A stretch of DNA of 64,000 bases from Pyruvatibacter mobilis (lineage in GTDB: Bacteria > Pseudomonadota > Alphaproteobacteria > CGMCC-115125), in contig NZ_CP051630.1 of the NCBI RefSeq assembly GCF_012848855.1, positions 1,033,501-1,097,500 of the forward strand, written 5' to 3'. The notes under the pieces are model-generated. The model was not told the DNA's origin. It saw only the letters and a program-made list of their open reading frames with translations, and made no database searches. The position numbers and the translations under genes are program-made. Shown here one piece after another: positions 35,877 through 44,261 of this stretch (position 1 is the first letter of the stretch; each line of letters begins with the position of its first letter).

Positions 35877-37238
35877 TCAGGACGCTTGTGCCGCCGGACG
35901 GTCCTCAGCAGCCTCTGCGGCCTGCTTCGGTTTATGAGGCAGATCGCTGATTCCGCAGCGGACCATGTGGCCAGGGGAGGTGCGGGGCAGGCCTATGGCG
36001 CCGCCGATCAGGTGGCGGATGCCTCCCTGCACCGCGCGCGTGAGTTCCTGCGCTGAATTGAGATGCACCACGGCGGGGAGTTTCTTCTGCTTGAGTGTTC
36101 TGGACGCGAAGTCAGGTAGGGCATCCAGCATCTTCTGGCGGCTGGGACCTGCAGGCGGGAGCGTCAGGCTCACCGCCTTGATGCCTGGATATGACGCAAG
36201 CTCGGCCGTTTTCGGTGTCCAGGTGGCGATCGTCAGTATGGCGGCGCGCACCAGCGTGCAGAGTGACCCGATGCGCTGGGCCAGGATGCCGGGAGCCATG
36301 TCTTCGGTTACATCAAAAATCTGTACACTGAACAGCTTGCGGATATCTGCGGGAATATCGCGCATGGCGCCGATAACCACTTCCTTGCCGCGAGGTGTGC
36401 TCAGGGCATCCACATGCACGGGGACGATCACCAGCAGGGGCTGGCCGTTGTCGTTGCGTTCGCGCACGATCTTTGTCGTCTGGCGAATGACATGGGCGTC
36501 GAGTTCCGCCAGCTTCAGTTCATCGCCGTCGGCGCGGGCGCGGATGCCGTCCTGGATCTGGCCGTCCGACCCGATTGACCAGTAGCCGGCGCAATAGGTG
36601 GAGAGTACCTGGTTGGCGGCATCCCAGACGGGAATGAAGTTCAGGGATATCTCGTCAGGCGTCGCGTGGGTGCGCTGCATGGGGCGCCAGCGGCTCAACT
36701 CGTCGGACGGTGCCGCCGGTGCCGCGGGCTTGTCCGGTGCTTTCTGCGCGGCCTTTGATGGCGCGACAGGCATCTTCTCGGTGGTCGAGGCGATGATCTC
36801 GAAGGTGCGGGCGGCCACCACGCTGCCTGACGGGATCACTTCCTTGCCGTTGGCCTTGAAGGCCAGGTTGCCGAACTGGTCCTGGCCGAAAAACAGGTCC
36901 GCCAGCGAGCGGCAGCCATGGGAGATGAGTTTCTCCGCTTCTTCGTAGCCGGTGGACCGGATCAGGATCACATAGGTGTCGTTGCCCGCGGGCACGATCT
37001 GGTCGCCTGACCCCAGCAGCTTGCCGATAACGCTTTGAATGGCGATGTGGATGCGCTTGTGGACGCGCTTGAATTCTTCGTCGCCGATCTTCTCTCGGAT
37101 GGACGCAAGCGACAGCACAGCGAGCTTCGCGGTCGTACCGCGGCCTTCTGCAGCCATGTCGGACATGGCGTCTTCCCACGGCGCTGTCTGCCGGGAAGCG
37201 GAGGAGGAGGGCGTGTCTTGCATTGCGGTGCCGTGCAT
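35877..37238 (-). CDS. Degenerate GGDEF-EAL-like protein (second of two paralogues)
   Basis: A 453-residue soluble paralogue of the downstream gene. Shared segments include VIGKLLGSGD, an AKLA-LSL-IR-KIGD helix and the closing PGHMVRCGISDLP. The GGDEF site is replaced by GNDTY (85-89), and the FIPVWD start of the EAL-like half (201-206) lacks the EAL motif. A Pro/Ala/Lys-rich linker (about 155-185) joins the halves. Start ATG 37238 has AGGA close upstream; ATG 37223 is possible. Products of a tandem duplication, probably regulators or scaffolds. No catalytic c-di-GMP gene is nearby. Confidence 0.7.
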   Translation of the reverse strand: MHGTAMQDTPSSSASRQTAPWEDAMSDMAAEGRGTTAKLAVLSLASIREKIGDEEFKRVHKRIHIAIQSVIGKLLGSGDQIVPAGNDTYVILIRSTGYEEAEKLISHGCRSLADLFFGQDQFGNLAFKANGKEVIPSGSVVAARTFEIIASTTEKMPVAPSKAAQKAPDKPAAPAAPSDELSRWRPMQRTHATPDEISLNFIPVWDAANQVLSTYCAGYWSIGSDGQIQDGIRARADGDELKLAELDAHVIRQTTKIVRERNDNGQPLLVIVPVHVDALSTPRGKEVVIGAMRDIPADIRKLFSVQIFDVTEDMAPGILAQRIGSLCTLVRAAILTIATWTPKTAELASYPGIKAVSLTLPPAGPSRQKMLDALPDFASRTLKQKKLPAVVHLNSAQELTRAVQGGIRHLIGGAIGLPRTSPGHMVRCGISDLPHKPKQAAEAAEDRPAAQAS

Positions 37239-37389
37239 CGTCCTAACCAGATTGCGCCGAATACCCACCCCTAGGTGCGCCTATCAGTAGGGCAAGGGGG
37301 TTAACAGCCAGCTAGAAAATGCTCTCGAATTGTCGCTAACCCGTACTTGCGGCGGGTTCTCTTTTGCCGGGCGTTCACATGCTCCGCCT

Positions 37390-37424
37390 CTGTGACAAAA
37401 CCGTCATCGGTCGCCTGCTATGGA
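37390..37424 (+). promoter_or_regulatory. btaA: Pho box and -10 region of btaAB
   Basis: CTGTGAC (37390-37396), four bases AAAA, then CCGTCAT (37401-37407) form two 7-base half sites at 11-base spacing, matching CTGTCAT at 5/7 and 6/7. The -10-like TATGGA (37419-37424, with an upstream TGC) begins 11 bases later, the classical distance for PhoB activation. The rest of the 321-base interval between 37239 and 37559 shows only a weak AACCCG/CGGGTT hairpin (37338-37358) and a 130-base leader. Confidence 0.65.
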
Positions 37425-37559
37425 GCAGGATCAGCGGCCCCAATTGATGATTCACGTGCCATACGCGCCGGGGTGCCGCCGCCACAGCCGGGGCCGCAGG
37501 CAGGCCGTATCCCCCGGAGATGTGGCGATCCGTGAGCCGCCTGCCTTGGGAGTGCGCCC

Positions 37560-38795
37560 GTGCCGCCGTCAGCCATTCAACAGACCCGCAAAAATCTCCA
37601 GTCCGCAGTTCATCAGAACAGCGCCGGCACGCGGGCGGGCTTTCTTGAACGCATGTTCACCTTTGCCTTCAAGGGGCTGGTCTATCCGCAGATCTGGGAA
37701 GACCCGGAAGTGGACCTCGATGCGCTCAAGCTCACGCCGCAGTCGCGGATGCTCACCATCGCGTCCGGCGGTTGCAACGTGCTTTCCTATCTCACCGCTG
37801 ACCCGAAAGAAATTATCGCGGTCGATCTCAACCGGGCGCATCTGGCGCTGACGCGGCTCAAGCTGGCAGCGGCCCAGGGTGTGCCAACCTATGAGGCCTT
37901 CTACCGGTTCTTTGGTGAAGCGGACGAGCAGGCCAACATCAACACCTACAAGCGTTTTGTGCGGGATCGGTTGGACAAACAAAGCAGGGCCTACTGGGAA
38001 GGCCGTGACTGGATGCTGCAGCGGCGCATCTCACTGTTCTCCCGCGACCTATATCACCATGGTTTGCTGGGATACTTCATAGGTGCAGCCCACTGGATGG
38101 CCCGGCTGCACGGCACGGATCCGCGCCAGATTGTCTTTGCACGGACGATTGATGAGCAACGCTCGTTTTTCGACAAGGCGCTCGCGCCCCTGTTTGACCG
38201 CCGCATGGTGCGCTGGGTCACGTCCAAGAAGATGTCACTTTATGGTCTCGGTATTCCACCGGCGCAATATGAGGCACTGGCAGCTGATGGGGGCGGGGAC
38301 ATGGCGGCCGTGCTCAAGGCACGACTCGAGAAATTGGCTTGCGGCTTTCCAATGGCGGACAATTATTTTGCCTGGCAGGCCTTTGGCCGCGGCTACGCGT
38401 CAGGCCCGTCCGGTCCGTTGCCGCCCTATCTGCAGAGTGCCCATTTTCACGAAGTGCAGGACCGCGCTCATCGCGTGACGGTCAATCATCGCTCCGTCAC
38501 CGAGCAGCTGCAGCGTGAAGCGGATGGCAGCATGGATGCCTATGTGCTGCTGGATGCGCAGGACTGGATGACGGATTCCCAACTCACCGAGCTTTGGGCA
38601 GAGATCACCCGCACAGCCCAGCCCGGCGCGCGGGTCGTTTTCCGGACCGCTGGCCAGCTGTCGATCCTGCCGGGGCGGGTGGATGATGACATCATGGCGC
38701 GCTGGGAGTACAGGGCTGACGAAAGCCTCGGCTACACGGCGCGGGACCGGTCAGCCATCTATGGCGGTGTTCACCTCTACGTATTCAAGGGCTGA
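37560..38795 (+). CDS. btaA: SAM:diacylglycerol 3-amino-3-carboxypropyltransferase BtaA
   Basis: A 411-residue BtaA-family (DUF3419) protein, beginning at GTG with GGGAG seven bases ahead. The N-terminal FAFKGLVYPQIWEDPEVD and the SAM-binding segment MLTIASGGCNVLSYL followed by IIAVDLN are diagnostic. So are the C-terminal LLDAQDWM and TAGQLSILPGR strands. BtaA transfers the aminocarboxypropyl group of SAM to diacylglycerol, the first step of the betaine lipid DGTS. btaB starts 6 bases downstream. A Pho box upstream points to induction by phosphate starvation. Confidence 0.94.
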   Translation: MPPSAIQQTRKNLQSAVHQNSAGTRAGFLERMFTFAFKGLVYPQIWEDPEVDLDALKLTPQSRMLTIASGGCNVLSYLTADPKEIIAVDLNRAHLALTRLKLAAAQGVPTYEAFYRFFGEADEQANINTYKRFVRDRLDKQSRAYWEGRDWMLQRRISLFSRDLYHHGLLGYFIGAAHWMARLHGTDPRQIVFARTIDEQRSFFDKALAPLFDRRMVRWVTSKKMSLYGLGIPPAQYEALAADGGGDMAAVLKARLEKLACGFPMADNYFAWQAFGRGYASGPSGPLPPYLQSAHFHEVQDRAHRVTVNHRSVTEQLQREADGSMDAYVLLDAQDWMTDSQLTELWAEITRTAQPGARVVFRTAGQLSILPGRVDDDIMARWEYRADESLGYTARDRSAIYGGVHLYVFKG

Positions 38796-38801
38796 CACCG
38801 C

Positions 38802-39440
38802 ATGACCGATGCTGCGTCTTCCACCAGCGAGTTGATGGATTCCATCTACCGTACCCAGCGCCACATCTACGACCTGACACGCAAATACTATCTGCTCGGG
38901 CGTGACCGGCTGATCCGGGAACTGGCACCGCCGGACGATGGCTGCGTGCTGGAGGTCGGCTGCGGCACAGGGCGCAACCTCATCAAGGCCGCGCGGCGTT
39001 ATCCCCGGGCGCGCTTTTACGGAATCGATATCTCCGAAGCGATGCTGGAGAAGGCGCGGGCTGAAATCATGCGCGCCGGGTTCGCCCATCGCATTGAGTT
39101 GGCCCGCGCGGATGCTGCGAGCTTCGAAGCGCACTCCCTTTTCGGGCGGTCGGATTTTGACCGGGTCTTCTTTTCCTACAGCCTGTCGATGATCCCTCAA
39201 TGGCGGGAAGCGCTGGGGCAGGGCTTCAGCGTCACGGGTGCGGGCGGCCGGTTGCTGGTCGTGGATTTCGGCATGCAGCAGCGACTGCCGGCATGGTTCC
39301 GTCGCCTGCTCATGTGGTGGCTGAAGCAGTTTCACGTCGCTCCGCGCGCGGAGCTTGGTGCTGCTATCGACACATTGGGCAAGGGCCGCACGCAGGAACT
39401 CTACGGAGATTATGCCCGCATCGCCGAAGTTGTTCGGTAA
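38802..39440 (+). CDS. btaB: Diacylglyceryl-homoserine N-methyltransferase BtaB
   Basis: A 212-residue class I SAM methyltransferase. Motif I is LEVGCGTGRNL, and the acidic end of strand 2 is YGIDISEAML. The FFSYSLSMIP segment is typical of BtaB. It adds three methyl groups to the homoserine head group to yield DGTS, a phosphorus-free membrane lipid. It is six bases from btaA and under the same promoter. Such lipids replace phospholipids when phosphate is scarce. Confidence 0.92.
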   Translation: MTDAASSTSELMDSIYRTQRHIYDLTRKYYLLGRDRLIRELAPPDDGCVLEVGCGTGRNLIKAARRYPRARFYGIDISEAMLEKARAEIMRAGFAHRIELARADAASFEAHSLFGRSDFDRVFFSYSLSMIPQWREALGQGFSVTGAGGRLLVVDFGMQQRLPAWFRRLLMWWLKQFHVAPRAELGAAIDTLGKGRTQELYGDYARIAEVVR

Positions 39441-39488
39441 GTCCGCGAAAGGGAGCTGTTGGGGACGGCATTTCCCTCTGCAAGGTAA

Positions 39489-39520
39489 AACCTGCTATTA
39501 ACTTGCAATATTAGTAGGTT
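39489..39520. promoter_or_regulatory. Inverted repeat before the ATP-grasp gene
   Basis: AACCTGCTA (39489-39497) and TAGTAGGTT (39512-39520) can form a 9-bp stem with one G-T wobble around a 14-base loop, ending 20 bases before the start codon. It could be an operator or a translation-control hairpin. No U-run follows, so it is not a terminator. Confidence 0.35.
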
Positions 39521-39540
39521 GCCTGCGGATGTGAAAAGCG

Positions 39541-40557
39541 ATGACGCCTGCCTTGGCGATTGCCGGACGTGAGACCCCTTGGTTTGATGATGTGCTCCTG
39601 GCCGAAGAGCTCCGCTCGCGGGCGGTCGAAGTGGACCTTGTTGATTGGCGGTCCACAGATTTTGAACCAGGGCGGTATGACGCGATCTATGTCAGCTCGA
39701 CATGGAATCTTCGGGAAGAGCCGGATGCGTTCCTCCGCTGGCTGACGAAATGCGAAGAGGACGGCCGTCGTCGGTTGATCAATGACGCGCGGGTTCTGCG
39801 CGACGGCGTTATCAAGTCGGTGTACTTGTCTGAGCTGGCCGCGGCGTTTGGCGAAGACGATAAACGCTCAGGGTCAATCACGCCCTCACGGTTCTTCAGC
39901 CGGGATGGAAGTCCTGAACACCACACGCAAGCTGCGGCGGCTAGAGCCTTTGCGGACATCGTCGGCGAGCTGGAAGAGCAAAGAGCCTGGCGTGGACGCG
40001 ATCTGGTTCTGAAGCCGATTGTCTCGGCGGATGGGCACAACACGTTCGTAGTCGCGCGAGCAGCCCCGATCCCAACAGTGCGTCCGGAGCATCTATTGGA
40101 CGAATGCGGGGCAGAGCGTGTTTTCCGGTCGATCATCCAAGCGGATGGCGGCTATGGCGCTATTCTTCAGTCCTATCAGGCTGGGATTGAGCGCGGGGAG
40201 TACTCGCTGGTTTTCCTGCGCGGGGTGTTTAGTCACGCCATTCTAAAGCCGCCGGGGTTCCGGTCATCGGACACATCAAAGCGGCGCGCGCTCGTGCGCC
40301 AGGATCTTCCGCCGGGCATGCTTTCTTTCGCTCAGGATGTGGTCGACTGGGCATTAGGGCATTACGGGGATGGGGCAGTCACCCGTGTCCGGATTGACCT
40401 GATCCAGGCGGATCGCGGGCCAGTTTTGTGCGAGATGGAGTGCGTCGAGCCCAACACCAATCTGCGGTCGTTCGGCGAAAGCGCGCAGGCAATGATCGTG
40501 GCGGTTTATGCAGATGCTGTGCAGGCGCGCTTGGGCGAACTGAGGCAGGTTATCTGA
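39541..40557 (+). CDS. ATP-grasp domain protein of unknown substrate
   Basis: A 338-residue protein with an ATP-grasp fold (glutathione synthetase/RimK-like). The N-terminal domain recalls the YVSSTWNLRE segment of bacterial glutathione-synthetase-like ligases. The ATP-binding strand is DLVLKPIVSADGHNTF. Metal-binding residues appear in VRIDLIQADRGPVLCEMECVEPN, whose E and N would hold magnesium. Such enzymes join a carboxylate to an amine through an acyl phosphate. No partner gene identifies the substrate; it is a stand-alone gene after btaAB and before tRNA-Thr, whose 3' end converges on it. Confidence 0.75.
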   Translation: MTPALAIAGRETPWFDDVLLAEELRSRAVEVDLVDWRSTDFEPGRYDAIYVSSTWNLREEPDAFLRWLTKCEEDGRRRLINDARVLRDGVIKSVYLSELAAAFGEDDKRSGSITPSRFFSRDGSPEHHTQAAAARAFADIVGELEEQRAWRGRDLVLKPIVSADGHNTFVVARAAPIPTVRPEHLLDECGAERVFRSIIQADGGYGAILQSYQAGIERGEYSLVFLRGVFSHAILKPPGFRSSDTSKRRALVRQDLPPGMLSFAQDVVDWALGHYGDGAVTRVRIDLIQADRGPVLCEMECVEPNTNLRSFGESAQAMIVAVYADAVQARLGELRQVI

Positions 40558-40572
40558 TCTTGAAAAAAGTGG

Positions 40573-40645
40573 TGCCGGCTGAGGGACTTGAACCCCCGAC
40601 CCCCTGATTACAAATCAGGTGCTCTACCAGCTGAGCTAAGCCGGC
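40573..40645 (-). tRNA. tRNA-Thr (TGT anticodon)
   Basis: Read on the minus strand it folds as a standard cloverleaf. Acceptor GCCGGCT pairs with AGCCGGC; the anticodon stem CCTGA/TCAGG encloses TTTGTAA, anticodon TGT; the T-arm loop is GTTCAAGTC. CCA is encoded at 40572-40570. It lies downstream of rlmB on the same strand. Confidence 0.97.
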
Positions 40646-40759
40646 ACTCTGGGACGCGGGCAGCAGTAGCCCTAGCGTCGGATCGTCTGGATTCCGCAGG
40701 AATCGCGGGACATATAGCGCGCATGCGGCGCTGTGGCGAGGCGGAAATCGCGCCTTCCG

Positions 40760-41749
40760 TCATGCACCGCGCTGACGGCTGATTTCATACAGGGTCACGG
40801 CGGTTGCGTTCGACACGTTGAGGGACGCAAAGCCCGGTTCACCGGGTATGCGGGCCAGCATGTCGCAGCGCTCGGCAGTGAGGCGGCGCAGGCCCGTTCC
40901 CTCGGCTCCCATCACGATGGCGATCTTTCCAGTCAGGTCCATCTGCGACAGGGATTTGTCGCCCGTGCCTTCAAGGCCGACAGCAAACCAGCCTTCGGAC
41001 TGCAACACCGCAATTGCCTGCGCGACATTGGGGACCTGCACCAGCTGCATCTGCTCAACGGCGCCGGATGCAGCTTTGGCAAGGGCACCGGTGACCGGTG
41101 GGGAGTTGCGGCGGGTGACGATAACCGCGCGTGCGCCGAAGACGGCGGCTGAGCGCAATACCGCGCCTACGTTCTGTGGGTCGGTGACCTGGTCAAGGAT
41201 GACGACCGGACGCGCGGTTTCGCCAGCGGCCTCCGCAGCCTTGGTTTGCTCGATGATGTCGGCCAGCACGGGCTCGGGCAGGGGGGCAACGCGCAAGGCC
41301 AGCCCCTGATGCACGGCACCTGCCGGGAACATCTGGTCCAGCTCCCGGGCATCGGCCTTCTCTACCTGTAGGCCTCGTTTGCGGGCGGGTTCGGCGATGG
41401 TTTCGAAGGCTTTTTCAGTCGCGATGATGCGCAGGATCCGGCGCTTTGGGTTCAGCAGCGCTGCGCGCACCGCGTGGATGCCGTAGAGCCAGTCCGGTCC
41501 GTCTGCGACCGGGGCCGTGGCCCGGCCACCGCCACGGGGAGCCTGGGGCTTGGCCGAGCGGCCTTTTGCCATGCTTCCCTTGGCCGGTCGGCCACCGGTG
41601 CCGCCACTGCGCCTTTCGCTGCGGGAATCGCCGTGGCGCGGGCCGTTCGGTCCCTGGCCGCGTCCGCCGCCGCGATTGTTGCCGCGCGGGCCCTTGCGGG
41701 CCGGGCCGCGGGGCGGTCTGCCGCCGGATTTGGTGCTCTCATCGCTCAT
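40760..41749 (-). CDS. rlmB: TrmH/RlmB-type rRNA 2'-O-methyltransferase
   Basis: A 329-residue SpoU-family methyltransferase. The C-terminal SPOUT knot shows VVILDQVTDPQNVGAVLRSAAVFGA, VMGAEGTGLRRL and LNVSNATAVTLYE, with the three classical motifs. The middle domain (about 85-160) is the substrate-binding domain of RlmB, which methylates G2251 of 23S rRNA. The first 80 residues are an unusual Arg/Gly/Pro-rich, strongly basic disordered tail, probably for RNA binding. E. coli RlmB lacks such a long tail. Confidence 0.9.
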   Translation of the reverse strand: MSDESTKSGGRPPRGPARKGPRGNNRGGGRGQGPNGPRHGDSRSERRSGGTGGRPAKGSMAKGRSAKPQAPRGGGRATAPVADGPDWLYGIHAVRAALLNPKRRILRIIATEKAFETIAEPARKRGLQVEKADARELDQMFPAGAVHQGLALRVAPLPEPVLADIIEQTKAAEAAGETARPVVILDQVTDPQNVGAVLRSAAVFGARAVIVTRRNSPPVTGALAKAASGAVEQMQLVQVPNVAQAIAVLQSEGWFAVGLEGTGDKSLSQMDLTGKIAIVMGAEGTGLRRLTAERCDMLARIPGEPGFASLNVSNATAVTLYEISRQRGA

Positions 41750-41899
41750 GACAGCGCTGTAGCTCCTTCCTCGGGCCGCTGCAACGAAATCCGTATGCCA
41801 AGGGGGCTACCGAGCCCACGGCAGGGGTGAATTTCAGGGCGTGTTGCTGCCGGGAGGCGGTTTTGGCCGCGGACGGGGGTACTCAAGGGAAAACCGGCA

Positions 41900-41929
41900 T
41901 TGACACGGGGGGCGAAAACCGCCTATTTC
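41900..41929 (+). promoter_or_regulatory. Promoter candidate for the tRNA-Tyr/tRNA-Gly/tuf operon
   Basis: TTGACA (41900-41905) with an 18-base spacer and TATTTC (41924-41929) lies about 190 bases before tRNA-Tyr in the otherwise open 372-base interval after rlmB. A strong -35 is as expected for a stable-RNA promoter. Nothing else in this stretch is recognisable. Confidence 0.5.
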
Positions 41930-42121
41930 CACGCCACCAGCGGCGCACGGAGCCGGGGTTTTCCATACCAAGCGACAGCCTGAACATGTCGGCTTTTCCT
42001 CACCAGGTTGGGCCGGATGAGATAAGCTGTCTCTTGAAACGGGATCGCCAGGCGCTGTTCGTTTCGCCAGGGACTTCTTGAAGGACCCGCTGATGCTTAT
42101 GTGGCAGCGGGTGCGGATTAA

Positions 42122-42206
42122 GGAGGGATGCCCGAGTGGTTAAAGGGGACGGACTGTAAATCCGTTGGCTATGCCTACGTTGGTTCAAATCCAACTCCCT
42201 CCACCA
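42122..42206 (+). tRNA. tRNA-Tyr (GTA anticodon)
   Basis: Acceptor GGAGGGA pairs with TCCCTCC. The anticodon arm CGGA-CTGTAAA-TCCG gives anticodon GTA. A long variable arm as expected for a class II tRNA is present, and the T-loop is GTTCAAATC. CCA is encoded at 42204-42206. Confidence 0.97.
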
Positions 42207-42284
42207 TCCCCTTCAGGAAGGCAACAAGACGAACGGTTCGCAGGTGTCCCCCATGGGGCCCAGCTCGAAAAAGGACCGGTTCTG

Positions 42285-42358
42285 GCGGGTGTAGCTCAAT
42301 GGTAGAGCAGCAGCCTTCCAAGCTGACGACGAGGGTTCGATTCCCTTCACCCGCTCCA
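42285..42358 (+). tRNA. tRNA-Gly (TCC anticodon)
   Basis: Acceptor GCGGGTG pairs with the 3' CACCCGC. The anticodon arm GCAGC-CTTCCAA-GCTG(A) gives anticodon TCC. The T-loop is GTTCGATTC, and CCA is encoded at 42356-42358. The order tRNA-Tyr, tRNA-Gly, tuf recalls the E. coli tyrU-glyT-thrT-tufB cluster. Confidence 0.97.
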
Positions 42359-42476
42359 GCTTGGATGCTGGACAACCAGGGCGCTGCGTCGCGAGATCTG
42401 CCCGATTTTGAGTGTTTGACTGACGACATGACTGACTGCCTTTTGGCGAGGCAGCAACAAGAGGTCCGAGAGAGAG

Positions 42477-43667
42477 ATGGCCAAGGAAAAGTTTGAGCGC
42501 ACGAAGCCGCACGCGAATATCGGCACGATTGGTCACGTTGACCATGGCAAGACGACGCTGACGGCTGCGATCACGAAGGTGCTTGCCGAGAGCGGCGGTG
42601 CTGAATTTTCGGACTATGCCGACATCGACAAGGCGCCTGAAGAGAAGGCGCGCGGCATCACCATCTCGACGGCGCACGTTGAGTACGAGACGGAAAACCG
42701 TCACTACGCCCACGTCGACTGCCCGGGCCACGCTGACTATGTGAAGAACATGATCACGGGTGCGGCGCAGATGGACGGTGCGATCCTGGTGGTGAATGCC
42801 GCTGACGGCCCGATGCCGCAGACCCGCGAGCACATCCTGCTTGCCCGTCAGGTTGGCGTGCCGGCGCTGGTGGTGTTCCTGAACAAGGTCGACCAGGTTG
42901 ACGACGAAGAGCTTCTCGAGCTCGTGGAAATGGAAGTGCGTGAGCTTCTGTCGTCCTACGAGTTCCCGGGCGACGATATCCCCATCGTTGCCGGTTCGGC
43001 TCTCGCGGCGCTTGAAGGCCGTGACGACAATATCGGCAAGGAAAAGATCCTCGAGCTGATGGCTGCGGTTGACGAGTTCATCCCGACGCCGGACCGTCCG
43101 AAGGACCAGCCGTTCCTGATGCCGGTGGAAGACGTGTTCTCGATCTCCGGCCGCGGCACGGTTGCCACGGGCCGTATCGAGCGCGGTGTTGTGAATGTGG
43201 GCGAGGAAATCGAGATCGTCGGCATCAAGGACACCACGAAGACGACCGTCACGGGCGTCGAGATGTTCCGCAAGCTGCTGGACCAGGGCGAAGCCGGCGA
43301 CAATGTGGGCTGCCTGCTGCGTGGTGTGGACCGCAACGACATCGAGCGCGGTCAGGTTCTCTGCAAGCCGGGTTCGATCACGCCACACACGAAGTTCAAG
43401 GCCGAGGCCTACATCCTGACCAAGGATGAAGGTGGCCGTCACACGCCGTTCTTCACGAACTACCGTCCGCAGTTCTACTTCCGGACGACGGACGTGACGG
43501 GTGTTGTGACGCTGCCGGAAGGCACGGAAATGGTGATGCCGGGCGATAACTGCGAGATGGAAGTCGAGCTGATCGTGCCGATCGCGATGGAAGAGAAGCT
43601 CCGCTTCGCCATCCGTGAAGGCGGCCGCACCGTCGGTGCAGGCGTCGTCTCCGCTATCATCGAGTAA
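42477..43667 (+). CDS. tuf: Elongation factor Tu (first copy)
   Basis: A 396-residue EF-Tu, delivering aminoacyl-tRNA to the ribosome. Standard G motifs: GHVDHGKTT (P-loop), DCPGHADY and NKVD. A GAGAG ribosome site precedes the ATG. It follows two tRNA genes and is followed by tRNA-Trp and secE. The protein is identical to the second copy at 60848-62038, and the genes differ only by scattered silent changes, mainly in the second half. This is the usual result of gene conversion between tuf copies. Confidence 0.98.
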   Translation: MAKEKFERTKPHANIGTIGHVDHGKTTLTAAITKVLAESGGAEFSDYADIDKAPEEKARGITISTAHVEYETENRHYAHVDCPGHADYVKNMITGAAQMDGAILVVNAADGPMPQTREHILLARQVGVPALVVFLNKVDQVDDEELLELVEMEVRELLSSYEFPGDDIPIVAGSALAALEGRDDNIGKEKILELMAAVDEFIPTPDRPKDQPFLMPVEDVFSISGRGTVATGRIERGVVNVGEEIEIVGIKDTTKTTVTGVEMFRKLLDQGEAGDNVGCLLRGVDRNDIERGQVLCKPGSITPHTKFKAEAYILTKDEGGRHTPFFTNYRPQFYFRTTDVTGVVTLPEGTEMVMPGDNCEMEVELIVPIAMEEKLRFAIREGGRTVGAGVVSAIIE

Positions 43668-43717
43668 ACAGTTGCGTATGGGGGCTGTCCTTCAGGACGG
43701 TCCCCGTTCGCCGGTTT

Positions 43718-43793
43718 AGGAGTGTAGCTCAACTGGCAGAGCACCGGTCTCCAAAACCGGGGGTTGGGGGTTCGAGTCCCTCCACTCCTGCCA
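43718..43793 (+). tRNA. tRNA-Trp (CCA anticodon)
   Basis: Acceptor AGGAGTG pairs with CACTCCT. The anticodon arm CCGGT-CTCCAAA-ACCGG gives anticodon CCA. The T-loop is GTTCGAGTC, discriminator G, with CCA encoded at 43791-43793. tRNA-Trp before secE is common in this class of bacteria. Confidence 0.97.
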
Positions 43794-43957
43794 GCCCGGC
43801 CCGATAGGGGAAGGGCGGCAGGCAGCGCCGGCACCGGGTCCGATCGGACCGCGTTTCAGGTGTTCGGCGCGTCATTTTATCTGGCGTTTGGTGGTGGCAT
43901 GGTCATGCCGCTATGGTGACGCTGACAGGGTACAAGCGATAAGGGCGCGATCCGGCC

Positions 43958-44176
43958 GTGGCAAAGGACGTTACCAAGAAGAAGAAAACCTCTCCCGTGG
44001 AGTTCACCCGGCAGGTCCGGTCTGAAGTCTCCAAGGTGACGTGGCCGACCCGCCGTGAGACCATGATCACGACGATCATGGTGTTCATCATGGTGGCACT
44101 GGCGTCGATCTTCTTCTTCGTCGCTGATCAGATCATGAGCTGGGGTGTGCAGCTCCTGCTGAGCGTGAGCCTCTAG
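43958..44176 (+). CDS. secE: Preprotein translocase subunit SecE
   Basis: A 72-residue SecE, with a GTG start. A basic N-terminus (KDVTKKKKTSP) leads to the conserved amphipathic helix VRSEVSKVTWPTRRE and one membrane helix. It is the small clamp subunit of the SecYEG channel. Single-helix SecE is normal in alphaproteobacteria. It lies between tRNA-Trp and nusG as expected. Confidence 0.96.
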   Translation: MAKDVTKKKKTSPVEFTRQVRSEVSKVTWPTRRETMITTIMVFIMVALASIFFFVADQIMSWGVQLLLSVSL

Positions 44177-44261
44177 TCCAGGCCGCGGCAGAAAAAGCAA
44201 CACCGGGCCAGATGGCCGGACGTCATGTCCGCCGGCCCGCAGATTGAAGGATTAGGGTGCG

